NCBI GenBank assembly: GCA_024760525.1
Contig: CP060499.1
Location: forward strand, 3,617,501-3,681,500
DNA: 64,000 bases
Direction: 5' to 3'
Origin: Nitrospira sp.
GTDB taxonomy: Bacteria > Nitrospirota > Nitrospiria > Nitrospirales > Nitrospiraceae
Within the stretch, counting starts at the first letter, position 1. The number at the start of each line of letters is the position of its first letter. Below the pieces are notes generated by a model that saw nothing but the letters and a program-made list of their open reading frames with translations, was not told the origin of the DNA and ran no database searches. Of this stretch, positions 1-8,918 are shown in pieces. The translations under genes and the position numbers were made by a program.

Positions 1-208
1 GTGGGGCGTGACTAGCCGGTGATGATCCTTGCTTCTCAGGCGGTGAATCGGTCTGTTGTGCCGTGACTATTGGGTTCTGCGATGGTCTCTGACTGGTTGA
101 AGTCTCCTGAGCCAATAGAGGTTGCTGTTCCAGCGCGAACGATGTAGCCATAAGTATGGTCACAAGGATCATTGGGGCATTACCCGCCGTACCAGACAAA
201 CTTCTCAT
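1..208 (-). CDS. 5' end of a secreted protein, unknown function (runs off left edge)
   Basis: An open frame reads leftward off the window from an ATG at 208, with an AGGAGG ribosome site about 8 bases upstream. The first ~35 residues form a signal peptide: a short basic start, a hydrophobic stretch, and a likely cleavage after a Leu-Ala-rich segment. The visible remainder (to about residue 69) is rich in Gln, Ser, Thr and Pro and looks disordered. I see no recognisable domain. It lies just downstream of the frameshifted secretin-like gene on the same strand and may be co-transcribed with it. The start and secretion signal are well supported; the function is unknown. Confidence 0.55.
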   Translation of the reverse strand, partial: MRSLSGTAGNAPMILVTILMATSFALEQQPLLAQETSTSQRPSQNPIVTAQQTDSPPEKQGSSPASHAP

Positions 209-231
209 GCAAGATCCTCCTGATAATAATT

Positions 232-821
232 CTATGTAGGGTTTACGCCAGGCTTGTCTTGTGAGGGGATGGTCGTCTCTGTATTGACTGCAGTTGCCCG
301 GGGAAAACACCCAAAGTAATCGCTCCGTTCTGAGCTTGGGCGAGTAGGAATAGAAACCATCGCAACCGTATCACCCCCCACCGGTACCGCAGTCGGCTCA
401 TGGTCATATTGAGTGAGGAATTTCTTCGCTTCGTGATGATAGAGCCGATCCGGTGTGGCAAGCAGTTGGAAGCTGGAGGCACGATCATCTAACATCATGA
501 CCTTGCCGGTCTTACTGAGCATTGGCTGCAGAAACTCCGTGACGGCTTTGGAGCTTCTTTTTTCCCATCAACGGCGATTTTCTGCTGAAATCTTTGAGAT
601 TCCGCGATCAGATGAGTGGCGAGTGGGTTCAGTGCATCTGAACTCTGAATTTTGAAGGCACCGCTGACCTGCTTCTTCGGAGTATATTGAGTCAGTGTAG
701 AATTTGCGGTTACGGCAGCTAAGGGGTCACCGTGTTTCGCTGAAGATCGTTCAGCCAAAAAGACTAGGTGAAGTAAAGAGAGCAGAACGAACACAACCGT
801 TCTCTTAGAGGATGCAATCAT
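232..821 (-). pseudogene. Frameshifted secreted protein with a secretin N-domain-like segment
   Basis: Two overlapping leftward frames appear to be one gene. The upstream part starts at ATG 821 with a signal peptide (basic start, Leu/Val-rich core, cleavage near Ser-Ser-Ala-Lys) and runs to a run of six A residues (T run at 558-563 on the top strand). Moving back one base there continues into the second frame, which reads to 232. The joined C-terminal part, with a segment like TEFLQPMLSKTGKVMMLDD followed by a 'tPDRL..AKKFLtqYD' pattern, resembles the short repeated N-domains of type II/IV secretins (established pattern, my recognition). No secretin beta-barrel follows. The break could be a true mutation, a sequencing indel or slippage on the A run. 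Confidence 0.45.
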
Positions 822-1176
822 GCTGCTTCTTTGCGTAAGCACAAAGACTGTCGGTTTTAGGTCTAGAGGCGAAGAGTTGCGCTGACAGACGCTACGTGAA
901 GCGCGACATTCGAACAACTAGGAGTTGACTCTAGTTGCAAAACTAATTCTGCTGGGGGATGAATCACATACTTGAGACAGTGAGTAACTGTGTTGTTACA
1001 CACGTATTAACTTCGAGTTACGAATGTGTAAACCAATTAACACCAAGCTTAGACGAAGACGAACCGGACGGGAATGGCGCCGGTTATTCAATACATCGCG
1101 ATTCATGCCACTGAGCGTAGCGACTCTGGTCGTTGGGAACCTTATCTACATCATTTGATCGGTCTCCGGAGGGAAT

Positions 1177-1611
1177 ATGGCTATTCCAACAACTTCAGAG
1201 ACAACCAAACATTCGGAACCTCCTCTTTGGTCGATCGGCATCGCGGCTCTCATCATTCTGCTCGCTCCGCTCGTTTTATACTCACTTGCGCCGACAGGTC
1301 CCCTACGCGACGGCGATACCGTATTTTCAGATGGCCAACAACAAGTGCGCATCAGCAAGCCAAGCCCAACCCGACCAGAGCTGACGGATGATACCTGTTT
1401 GCTTGATCCAAACAGCCCTCTGATCGTCATCCAGCCACCTACCGACCAAGCCGAGGATTCAATCATTGCCCAAGTCCAAGGCAATCCGGCTAACGAATGG
1501 CCCTTTTGCCCCGTCCACGCTGAGGTGGTACTCCAGACCCATCAAGTATTTCAGAAGCCGGCTGTGTTTGGGACAGTGCGGGAATTACTGACTAGATTTT
1601 TCAGCTCATGA
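1177..1611 (+). CDS. Single-pass membrane protein, unknown function
   Basis: This 144-residue protein starts at ATG 1177 after a CGGAGGGA ribosome site. A short hydrophilic N-terminus is followed by one strongly hydrophobic segment (about residues 19-39), so the rest is probably anchored in the inner membrane and faces outward. The soluble part has two cysteines (in a DDTCLLD and a PFCPV context) that might pair. I recognise no family. It is convergent with, and just touches, the msrA remnant. The upstream 918-1176 interval has no gene but contains a dyad with arms at 996-1002 and 1025-1031 (TTACACA / TGTGTAA) that could be regulatory. Confidence 0.6.
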   Translation: MAIPTTSETTKHSEPPLWSIGIAALIILLAPLVLYSLAPTGPLRDGDTVFSDGQQQVRISKPSPTRPELTDDTCLLDPNSPLIVIQPPTDQAEDSIIAQVQGNPANEWPFCPVHAEVVLQTHQVFQKPAVFGTVRELLTRFFSS

Positions 1612-1967
1612 CCGAGGGGGGTCTGACGTCTTCAATCGTCCGGTGAATGGCCTGCGGAACTTTGCGACCTTGGGACCAACGACGACCTGACAGTATCCTT
1701 GGAATGGATTTCGAGCGAAGTATTCCTGGTGATAGGATTCCGCTTCATACCATTGGCCGGCCGGCGCAACCTGCGTGACGATGGGAGCCTTGTACAACTG
1801 TCATGCTGCTTCGCATGTAAGGTTGCCCAGAGTTCCACCTATGTAACCGGACTCAACCGATTCCGCACCAGTGACCTGACCGTAGACCGCCACAAGACAT
1901 ACAAACAGCCGCCCGCGAGCCTGGCAACTTTCTTCTCAGATGGAATCGATCGAGTTTCATCTCCCAT
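1606..1967 (-). pseudogene. msrA: Decayed peptide-methionine (S)-S-oxide reductase (msrA) remnant
   Basis: Read leftward from ATG 1967, pieces of MsrA appear in different frames. First comes an AGGC-type start of the catalytic motif, where the usual GGCFW is degraded. After a +1/-1 shift a segment like VYGQVTGAESVESGYIGG follows, then a stop. Finally the C-terminal part of the family, with PIVTQVAPAGQWYEAESYHQ (about 1730-1790), ends at 1606. Most of the central domain is deleted: only about 120 codons remain against roughly 160-215 in intact MsrA. The remnant is therefore frameshifted and internally deleted and cannot encode active reductase. Identification is strong because three separate family blocks occur in the right order. 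Confidence 0.85.
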
Positions 1968-2017
1968 CGTGTGCGGTGCGACGTGAATGGTAGGACTTTT
2001 CTCCGTACGGCGGGCGA

Positions 2018-2209
2018 CTACTCTTCTTCTTCCTCCTCAATATCCTCGATCCCTTCATAACTCATTTCAGGAAACGACGCCGAAGCCTTTTCGCAGGCAG
2101 TTTCAACCATCTCTTCGGCATCTTCTGCTGAATCGGCGTCGACCAGAAACTTCACAGTGATGGCATACCTCTGTTCCACTCCCGACTCCTTTCTCTGTCG
2201 TTTGGCCAA
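2018..2209 (-). CDS. Small acidic-tailed conserved protein
   Basis: This 63-residue protein reads from a TTG start at 2209. A basic N-terminus (KRQRK) leads into a short alternating beta-like segment (YAITVKFLVDADS), a helix with many Asp/Glu residues, and a terminal run of glutamates. The pattern resembles small ferredoxin-like fold proteins of unknown function, but I cannot name a family. It stands alone between the msrA remnant and the PilZ gene. The TTG start is the only in-frame choice that keeps the basic N-terminus, and no strong ribosome site is visible, so the start is less certain than the frame. Confidence 0.5.
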   Translation of the reverse strand: MAKRQRKESGVEQRYAITVKFLVDADSAEDAEEMVETACEKASASFPEMSYEGIEDIEEEEEE

Positions 2210-2399
2210 GAATGTTGTGATCTATACATCAGTTATTCTCCACTTTCTGACAGTTGTGGTGGTCGTGTCAACCTCGCCTCGAAAGCATTTATTGAGAACA
2301 GAGTTCGACGATAATTGGACAATACTCAATAGGGCTTCGTGGGGATGAACTACTTGCGAGAGAAGTGGGGATCGTGGTTGGTCAATGCTGGAGTGAACA

Positions 2400-2780
2400 T
2401 CACTCTTCGTGCTCAAGATCAATGAGAACCTTCTTGAGCTTCGCAAACTCGGCAGGATCAATGCGCGAAAACGCGACACCAAAGCTGTTTCCCTCAACCC
2501 ATCGGACAGTGACTTCGTCAATCCGCAACGGCCAATCAAGCCCGGGAACGTGGAGCCGGCATTCGAATTTTGCTCCCTGCGCCACATTCATATCGCTTTC
2601 GACTTTACAACCGCCGACAGAAATATCCAGCGTGCGTCCCTGCCCCTCCTGTTTTTGTCCAGAAAAGGTGCTGCGGAACTGCGCGGTGAATCGCGGTTGG
2701 ATCCTGCGTTCCTCCGGCAGAGTTTTGGCCGGAGCCTGCTCCGCAGCTTCGGATTTAAAGAGAGAACCAAGTTTCTTCAA
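2400..2780 (-). CDS. PilZ-domain protein (cyclic di-GMP receptor type)
   Basis: This 126-residue protein is a single PilZ domain behind a short lysine-rich N-terminus. The two c-di-GMP contact motifs are intact: RxxxR at residues 26-30 (RIQPR) and a (D/N)xSxxG-type motif at about 52-57 (DISVGG). The rest has the beta-barrel pattern, ending in FGVAFSRIDP and a C-terminal helix. By family it should bind cyclic di-GMP and alter the activity of a partner protein. No partner such as a glycosyltransferase or motility gene is adjacent. It is followed at a distance by pal on the same strand, but the gaps do not argue for an operon. Confidence 0.85.
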   Translation of the reverse strand: MKKLGSLFKSEAAEQAPAKTLPEERRIQPRFTAQFRSTFSGQKQEGQGRTLDISVGGCKVESDMNVAQGAKFECRLHVPGLDWPLRIDEVTVRWVEGNSFGVAFSRIDPAEFAKLKKVLIDLEHEE

Positions 2781-2851
2781 AGAAGCACTCCCCCTCAGAT
2801 CGGATTATCAGAAACGGCCGATGATAGTTCTTCACCTCACGGAGAACCGCC

Positions 2852-3487
2852 CTACTTCTTAGTTGACAGAAGCATGTGCCCACGACGGTTCTGTTGATAG
2901 CAGGATTCGTCCCGATCAAAGCAAAAGGGACGTTCTTTACCGTATGACACGATCATCACCTGCTTCGAATTCACCCCCGCTTCCGTAAGATAACTTCGAG
3001 CGGCTTTCGCGCGCTTATCACCTAATACGACGTTGTAGTCGCTGGTACCTCGCTCGTCGCAATGCCCTTCAATCTTCAACACCGCTCCTGGATGATCCTT
3101 CAGATACGCGGCATCGTGGTTGAGCGCTTCCATTCCGACCTCTGATAACCCCCATTGGTCATAACCAAAGAAAACGTCCTGCAAACCCGCCTCCACCGCA
3201 GCTTTTTCTTCTTTCGTGAGTTCGGCGCGCTGGCGAGCGGTGAGCCCAGACGGATTCATCGCCGTGGAGTACCCCCCTTGCGCAAGACGTTCTTCAGACG
3301 GATTACGTGAAAATCCGCTCAACTCCCCGCTTGACCCTCCGCCTGAAATGCTCGGGACCTTTGAGCTCGCGCTGCCTGATCCACCTTCACCGTCCGACTG
3401 GAGCCATTTCGTATTACAGCCTTGGGCTGATACCAACACTAGTCCCATCATCACGACAACTCCAGACTTGATGACCACTCTGTTCAT
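2852..3487 (-). CDS. pal: Peptidoglycan-associated lipoprotein Pal (OmpA C-terminal domain)
   Basis: The start chosen is ATG 3487, preceded by GGAGAG, giving 211 residues; upstream in-frame codons lack a ribosome site. A lipoprotein signal peptide ends at the lipobox before Cys24 (SAQGC), so the protein should be lipid-anchored in the outer membrane. A Ser/Gly-rich linker (about 30-75) precedes the OmpA-like domain (about 105-211), which carries the peptidoglycan-binding features, including the 'EGHCDERGTSDYN' block and a conserved Arg-rich helix. Pal links the outer membrane to the wall and works with Tol proteins, but no tol genes are in this window. Confidence 0.92.
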   Translation of the reverse strand: MNRVVIKSGVVVMMGLVLVSAQGCNTKWLQSDGEGGSGSASSKVPSISGGGSSGELSGFSRNPSEERLAQGGYSTAMNPSGLTARQRAELTKEEKAAVEAGLQDVFFGYDQWGLSEVGMEALNHDAAYLKDHPGAVLKIEGHCDERGTSDYNVVLGDKRAKAARSYLTEAGVNSKQVMIVSYGKERPFCFDRDESCYQQNRRGHMLLSTKK

Positions 3488-3818
3488 GACCGCTCTCCTC
3501 CGTTCAGCATTTAGATCCAGACACTCAATCAGTTCGCGACTTCCGTGTCGTGAAAATCTGGTGCGAAGCCCTGGAGTTACCCTCTCCGGATAAATATAGC
3601 ACCGCCGTGAAAAAGTGACGGTTGCCACCCCGGCAGAGGCCAATGACCCCCTGAGCATAATACTTTCAATGTGTTATGAGAGATAGGCCGCTGGCTCAGT
3701 CGGTTGGTTTTGACCAAGAAAAGGGAATTTCTCTCAGGCTAAGACACTGGGTAAGAGAGAATAGGTCAAGAAAAACGGTTGAGGCAAAGCCACAGGATTC
3801 GAGAAGGCTATAGATGAC
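3488..3818. other. Non-coding interval upstream of pal
   Basis: No gene is supported in this ~330-base stretch. It should contain the pal promoter, but I could not identify a convincing -35/-10 pair. Confidence 0.4.
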
Positions 3819-3959
3819 TTAGCGGTATCTGTTCCGATCAGACCACCGGATCGGTTGCAAAACCGCTCCCAAACCGGCCACACCACAGATAAACAACAGC
3901 ATAGCTAATGCAATCACCAAGATAAACGCCGCCCGCACATCGTGCAAAACAGGGATCAT
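3819..3959 (-). CDS. 46-residue single-pass membrane protein
   Basis: A short leftward frame starts at ATG 3959 with a strong GAGGAGGGA ribosome site about 8 bases upstream and ends at TAA 3819. The product has a short N-terminus (MIPVLHDVRA), one long hydrophobic segment (about residues 11-34) and a basic tail (RWSDRNRYR), which predicts an inner-membrane helix with a cytoplasmic C-terminus. I do not recognise a family. The excellent ribosome site and clean membrane topology are the evidence that it is real despite its size. Confidence 0.55.
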   Translation of the reverse strand: MIPVLHDVRAAFILVIALAMLLFICGVAGLGAVLQPIRWSDRNRYR

Positions 3960-4288
3960 GGTATGTCCCTCCTCTTGCTCGAGTCATCAACGACCCCACC
4001 CACATTCGCAGATCCAAGGGCTCATCGGGTCCGTCTTCTGAAGAAGCCTACCACAACAGGGACATTGTCGAGTCCAGACAGACCGAACTTTTTGAGGAAG
4101 CCCCTTTGTGCTCACCTTGACTTGTCCACTATATCGGCATAACCGCTTCACGTGATAACCCCCCTCCCTCCTGATCCCGTCAACTTATATTACTGCCCCC
4201 TTAATGGTCTATGCAGCTTTCGTGGGAGAACAGTGAGGCTGGGTTACATATGAATCGTGTAAGCGGGCGAGATGTTTGAAGTTATCCA
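3960..4288. other. Non-coding interval
   Basis: About 330 bases between the small membrane protein and tRNA-Arg. Frames here are short and lack ribosome sites. I see no RNA gene or repeat. Confidence 0.4.
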
Positions 4289-4365
<77 letters not shown>

Positions 4366-4428
4366 ATCGACGTACATGAATCATGTTAGGGCGAGGCTTG
4401 TCAAGGTTAGGAAAGTCGGCCTGGAAGC

Positions 4429-4929
4429 TTACAGTCGGGCCAGAATCTCATCGGCAACTTGCGTGAGAGATCGTCCATCCGTTTCAATGACATGATCGGC
4501 AGCAGCTTGATACTTCGGGATCCGCTCGCGAAGGACATCCTGAATCTCATCGACAAAAGATTTGGCTCCGGTCAGGGAGGGGCGCTGTGTATCACGACTG
4601 ATCCGCGCGGTTATCGTCTCGACCGAGGCAGTCAACCAGAACAATGTTCCCGTCTTTTTCAAGATCTCCACGTTTTTCGATCGAAGAATTATTCCCCCTC
4701 CCGTGTCGATGACGAGCCCATCACTGGCGGCCACCTTCTGACAGACCTGAGATTCGAGATCACGAAAGTAATCCCACCCATGTTGCTCCACGATCTCTGG
4801 GATGGTGTGTCCCGCCGATTTCACGATCTCTGCGTCAGTGGACAGGAGACTACGGTCCAGACGAGCCGCCAAGAGCTTTCCGACGGTGCTCTTCCCCGTA
4901 CCTCGGTACCCAATGAGCACCACATTCAT
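4429..4929 (-). CDS. aroK: Shikimate kinase
   Basis: The 166-residue product is the usual length for AroK, the cytoplasmic kinase that makes shikimate 3-phosphate on the chorismate route. It has the P-loop GYRGTGKST near residue 7, the shikimate-binding segment around 'DAEIVKSAGHTIPEIVEQ', the GGG loop (IDTGGG), and the lid arginine (QRPSLTG). Its start overlaps the end of aroE by four bases (ATGA-type overlap), so the two steps are translated together. The later chorismate-pathway genes aroF and aroA lie about 20 kb away in a separate block. Confidence 0.95.
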   Translation of the reverse strand: MNVVLIGYRGTGKSTVGKLLAARLDRSLLSTDAEIVKSAGHTIPEIVEQHGWDYFRDLESQVCQKVAASDGLVIDTGGGIILRSKNVEILKKTGTLFWLTASVETITARISRDTQRPSLTGAKSFVDEIQDVLRERIPKYQAAADHVIETDGRSLTQVADEILARL

Positions 4930-5780
4930 TGGAAGTGAGATTCCAATACGGTACGCATGACATCAACCGGGGCAGACTGATTGGTCCAGAGCTCGAATTG
5001 AGCGACGGCTTGATTCAGAAACATCTCCAACCCGGGGATTGTCTTGCACCCTGCGCGCTTCGCATCCTTGAGTAACCTGGTTTCGAGTGGATTGTAGACA
5101 ATATCCATAACAGCAAGGCCGGCGTGGAGGAGCGATGCGGGAACACAAGTGGCATCGGCTTTCGGAGACATGCCGACAGGCGTGCAATGAATCAATACGT
5201 GCGCATCGGGAAGCACGCGATGAAGGGCGGTTTCATCAAGATACCCGTCCTCAACCGCCACCGCCGCCTGGGAGCGAACATCTTGCGCCAACGTTGCCCG
5301 TTCACGGTCGTCGACTCCCAGCAACGTCAACTTTTCCGGACGTGATTCGGCAGCCAGTGCAACGGCAATGGCTCGTGCCGCACCGCCGGAACCCAAGATG
5401 ACGATGCGACGATCTCTCAGTTCGACCCCTCCTTTCCTCAGCGCCTGCAAAGCTCCGGTCGTGTCCGTGTTGTATCCAACGAGCTTGCCCTTTTCGGCGA
5501 CGATCGTGTTGATGGCGCCGATCCGCCGTGCCGTCTCTTCCACCAGATCGAGAAACGGCATCGCTGCGACTTTATGAGGAATGGTTACGCTCGCTCCGCG
5601 AAAGTTCCCCAGCGCACGAAGCCCCTTGATGGCTTCGCCGATCGTTTCCACTTGCCAGGCCAGATAGACGAAATTGAGCCCGACTTTGCGGAACGCCGCG
5701 TTGTGGATGGCGGGCGACAGTGAATGTCCCACCGGATTGCCGATCACTCCGCAAAACTTCGTCTGGGTGTCTATATCCAT
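4926..5780 (-). CDS. aroE: Shikimate dehydrogenase (NADP+)
   Basis: This 284-residue enzyme reduces 3-dehydroshikimate to shikimate. The N-terminal substrate domain has the NPVGHSLSPAIHN motif (about residues 15-27) and the catalytic lysine in 'VTIPHKVAAM'. The nucleotide domain carries GSGGAARAIA (about 130-139), and the C-terminal part has the family's QA..QFELWT segment. It is the upstream partner of aroK with a four-base overlap. Length and motifs match a stand-alone AroE rather than the bifunctional plant type. Confidence 0.95.
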   Translation of the reverse strand: MDIDTQTKFCGVIGNPVGHSLSPAIHNAAFRKVGLNFVYLAWQVETIGEAIKGLRALGNFRGASVTIPHKVAAMPFLDLVEETARRIGAINTIVAEKGKLVGYNTDTTGALQALRKGGVELRDRRIVILGSGGAARAIAVALAAESRPEKLTLLGVDDRERATLAQDVRSQAAVAVEDGYLDETALHRVLPDAHVLIHCTPVGMSPKADATCVPASLLHAGLAVMDIVYNPLETRLLKDAKRAGCKTIPGLEMFLNQAVAQFELWTNQSAPVDVMRTVLESHFQ

Positions 5781-5823
5781 ATCACCACACAGCAGAGGTC
5801 GATGCAGTTCAACGCCACCACAG

Positions 5824-6585
5824 TTACCCTTTATAGACGGTCATGCCCCCATCGATAGGGAAGGTCGCCCCGGTCACCCAGGCCGCTTCATCAGACGCGA
5901 GATACAGAACCATATTCGCCACCTCTTCGGGCGTCCCAGGACGACGAATCGCATATTGAGCGAGAATGGGCTGGAGCATGTCGGGATTTGCCATCAAGGG
6001 GGCCGCCATGGGTGTCTCGATGAGGCCCGGGTTTACAACATTACAACGAATACCTTCCTTGGCATATTCGACCGCCAGTGCACGCGTCAAGGAGTCAAGC
6101 CCTCCCTTGGATGCCGCGTAGGCGGCTAAGCCGGAAAGACCGACCAGACTGGCGATCGACGAAATATTGACGATCGCCCCCTGCCCTTGCTTCAACATCT
6201 GGGGGATGACGGCTCGAGTCATGCGAAAGACCCCCGTTAAGTTGATCGCGAGCACGTCCGTCCAACTGGCATCATCGGTTTCGTGAAGACGTTTCCCGAA
6301 GGCACCGATACCCGCATTATTGACAAGGATATCGATCCTTCCAAAACTATCGATCGTTCGACGAACGACATCCTGTGCATGGGCTTCATCCGTGACTGAA
6401 CCAGCGACTCCAAGAACTTTTCCCTTGTTGAGTCGGATCACAGCCGCGACACGATCCAATTCCTGTTGCCGGCGTCCTGTCACAACCACCGACGCCCCTT
6501 CTTCGGCAAAACGCTTGGCGATGGCTTCGCCGATCCCGGCGTTCCCTCCGGTCACCACGGCAACCTTGCCTTCCAACCTATTCAT
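5824..6585 (-). CDS. Short-chain dehydrogenase/reductase (SDR), FabG-like
   Basis: A classical SDR of 253 residues. It has the cofactor motif GGNAGIGEAIA (about 13-23), NNAG (about 90), catalytic Ser in 'NISSIASL', and YAASK with the catalytic Tyr and Lys near 156-160. The C-terminal GATFPIDGGMTVYKG matches the 'glucose 1-dehydrogenase / 3-oxoacyl reductase' branch. The substrate cannot be told from sequence. Its start overlaps the stop of the upstream trmI gene by four bases, so the two are co-translated, though no pathway link is obvious. An NAD(P)-dependent alcohol/ketone oxidoreductase is certain; FabG activity is not. Confidence 0.88.
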   Translation of the reverse strand: MNRLEGKVAVVTGGNAGIGEAIAKRFAEEGASVVVTGRRQQELDRVAAVIRLNKGKVLGVAGSVTDEAHAQDVVRRTIDSFGRIDILVNNAGIGAFGKRLHETDDASWTDVLAINLTGVFRMTRAVIPQMLKQGQGAIVNISSIASLVGLSGLAAYAASKGGLDSLTRALAVEYAKEGIRCNVVNPGLIETPMAAPLMANPDMLQPILAQYAIRRPGTPEEVANMVLYLASDEAAWVTGATFPIDGGMTVYKG

Positions 6586-7466
6586 CGGCTCCGCTCCTCT
6601 TCTGCTGCATCAGGCATATCTCCCGAGTCGTCATCGAGGGCAGCTTCTCGCTCAGCCCTTGAACCGAGCAGCCCCGGCTCCACCTTTCGAGCCACGGTGA
6701 TGAACCCAGAATGAGCAACCATACGATGATCAGGCCTCACGCTCCGGCCTTGCACGGACCAGGTTCGTAATAACGTCTCAAACGTCTCGATCATACCGAA
6801 CACTGTCTCTCGTTCGAGCGCGTCGACGGTCTTCATGACCTGAGGCACGGTGGGGACAAAACTCAAATAGATGCCACCGGATCGAAGCGCCTTGGCCGCA
6901 TGAGGAACGACCTGCCACGGTTCCGGCAGATCGAGCACGACACGATCAAACGGCACCTCGTCGTCGAGCAAATCGATGCCCTCATAGGCGTTTTTCCTGA
7001 AAGTGACCAGATTGGCTGGATTCATGGAACGGGTAATGTTCGTCAGAGCCGTCTGCGCAAAGTCGTCCCGGACTTCATACGTCACCACCAAACCGCCGGG
7101 CCCAACTGCGCGCAACAACGCCATGGTCAATGCGCCTGATCCCGTTCCGGCCTCGAACACTCGAGCGCCCGGATAGATATCCGCCCACATCGGAATGATC
7201 GCGAGATCCTTTGGATAAAGGACCTGTGCCCCTCGGGGCATCTTGAGCACATATTCCCCAAAGGTCGGTCGGATCGCCACCATCTTTTTGCCGCCCGAGA
7301 GCGTCACGAGGGATCCGTCGGGACGGCCGATCAGTGCATCATGCGCAATTTTCTGCCCGCTGAATTGGTACGTCTCTCCCGCTTTCAGCGTGAGGGCATA
7401 CTGTCGCCGCTTTTGATCGACAAGATGGATCCGTTCGCCGTTAGATAATGCTGACATGCCGCGCAT
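6582..7466 (-). CDS. trmI: tRNA (adenine-N1)-methyltransferase, TrmI family
   Basis: The protein (about 294 residues from ATG 7466; a second Met lies three codons later) has the small N-terminal beta domain of TrmI, with 'GETYQFSGQKIAHDALIG'. A Rossmann methyltransferase domain follows, with the SAM motif FEAGTGSGALT, an acidic residue in YEVRDDF, and the catalytic-region motif LDLPEPW. TrmI makes m1A58 in the T loop of tRNAs. Downstream it overlaps the SDR gene by four bases. The upstream in-frame codons to 7523 do not look like family sequence. The plus-strand NfeD gene is divergent. Confidence 0.9.
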   Translation of the reverse strand: MRGMSALSNGERIHLVDQKRRQYALTLKAGETYQFSGQKIAHDALIGRPDGSLVTLSGGKKMVAIRPTFGEYVLKMPRGAQVLYPKDLAIIPMWADIYPGARVFEAGTGSGALTMALLRAVGPGGLVVTYEVRDDFAQTALTNITRSMNPANLVTFRKNAYEGIDLLDDEVPFDRVVLDLPEPWQVVPHAAKALRSGGIYLSFVPTVPQVMKTVDALERETVFGMIETFETLLRTWSVQGRSVRPDHRMVAHSGFITVARKVEPGLLGSRAEREAALDDDSGDMPDAAEEERSR

Positions 7467-7562
7467 TCTAGGAGGTTCGTTCCCTGCTTTGCAACCAAAC
7501 GCTATTCCTTGACAGGGTGGCAAGCGGGCCGTAAGATCCTCTCATCATTGACATTTTTCACG

Positions 7563-8891
7563 ATGCCTCGTGATGGTCGGAAAAAGAGAAGTCCGTGTTT
7601 CCGTGGCCTCACCGCGGCGATTGTGGGACCGGGGTTGGCCCTCTGCCTGACGCTGTCCAATAGTCCCGCCCATGCCGATGATATTATCGTCGCAACCTAT
7701 GAGGGGATCATTAACCCCGTCGCGGCGGAATACCTGCACGATGCTCTCGCCTTTGCTCAATCGTCTGGTGCGCACGCTCTGATCTTGAAACTCGACACGC
7801 CCGGAGGGTTGGACACCTCCATGCGTCTGATGATCAAGGATATTACCGGCTCGCCTATTCCGGTCATCGTGTTCGTCGCTCCCTCGGGAGGACGTGCCGC
7901 CTCTGCGGGAGTCTTCATTACGATGGCGGCCCATGTGGCCGTCATGGCGCCGGGTACCAACATCGGAGCCGCGCACCCGGTCGCAATGGGCGGCGGCGAG
8001 ATGGACAACACGATGAAGGAGAAGGTGGAAAACGATGCGGTGGCCTACATTAAGAGCATCGCGGAACAGCGTGGACGAAATGTGTCATGGGCCGAAGATG
8101 CGGTTCGCAAAAGCCTATCGGCCACCGAGCAGGAAGCCCTGAAACTTAAAATCATCGATCTGATCGCTGAGGATATCCCCACGCTGTTGAAATACCTTCA
8201 GGGGAGAAAGATTGCGCTTCCCCATGGATCATTCACATTATCGGGCGAGACCGCTACGCTCCGTGAATTCCCGATGGGTACTCGTTTGGAGGTACTCAAG
8301 ACCCTGAGCGACCCCAACATCGCCTATCTCCTGATGTCCATCGGAACGATTGGGATCATGGCCGAACTCTACAGCCCCGGCGCAATCCTTCCCGGTATCA
8401 TCGGGGCCATCAGTTTGATCCTCGCGTTCTATTCGCTCCAATCGCTTCCCGTGAACTATGCAGGCGTTCTCCTTGTAATACTTGGCGCCGTGTTCCTTTT
8501 GCTCGAAATCTCCGTCACCAGCTATGGATTACTCGCATTGGGCGGCTTGGCCGCGATGACGTTGGGCGGTCTGTTGCTCATCAAGAGTGATGCGCCTTTT
8601 TTGCAGGTGTCCCTGTCGTTCTTATTGCCGACTGTCATGACGATCGGCGCCCTGATCGGCGTCATTGCGTGGACGGCTGTCAAGGGCGGGCGTCGCAGGC
8701 CGGTTACGGGCGCCGAAGGGATGATTGGATCGATCGGAATCGCACGGACGGATCTCAACCCCCGCGGTCAGATCACCTTGCAAGGAGAGATCTGGGAGGC
8801 GATCAGCCAAACTCCGATTCGACAGGGAGAGGCCGCAGAGGTGATGTCAGTTGAGGGACTGACGGTCAAGGTCGCCCCTGCCCACAGGTAA
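7563..8891 (+). CDS. nfeD: NfeD-type membrane-bound serine protease (long form)
   Basis: The 442-residue product starts at ATG 7563 with a signal peptide ending near 'NSPAHA'. Residues ~40-230 are a ClpP-like serine protease domain: GGLDTSMR, the 'PSGGRAASAGVFI' block with the likely nucleophile Ser, and a catalytic-type Lys region further on. Next come four or five transmembrane helices (about 250-370) and an OB-like NfeD domain at the C-terminus (GMIGSIGIARTDL to the end). NfeD long forms act with the SPFH proteins usually encoded beside them. Here slipin follows after 27 bases, the classic pair. The start is chosen for the signal peptide; the ribosome site is weak. Confidence 0.92.
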   Translation: MPRDGRKKRSPCFRGLTAAIVGPGLALCLTLSNSPAHADDIIVATYEGIINPVAAEYLHDALAFAQSSGAHALILKLDTPGGLDTSMRLMIKDITGSPIPVIVFVAPSGGRAASAGVFITMAAHVAVMAPGTNIGAAHPVAMGGGEMDNTMKEKVENDAVAYIKSIAEQRGRNVSWAEDAVRKSLSATEQEALKLKIIDLIAEDIPTLLKYLQGRKIALPHGSFTLSGETATLREFPMGTRLEVLKTLSDPNIAYLLMSIGTIGIMAELYSPGAILPGIIGAISLILAFYSLQSLPVNYAGVLLVILGAVFLLLEISVTSYGLLALGGLAAMTLGGLLLIKSDAPFLQVSLSFLLPTVMTIGALIGVIAWTAVKGGRRRPVTGAEGMIGSIGIARTDLNPRGQITLQGEIWEAISQTPIRQGEAAEVMSVEGLTVKVAPAHR

Positions 8892-8918
8892 CCGAACCGA
8901 AAAGAAGGAGCAGCCGCC

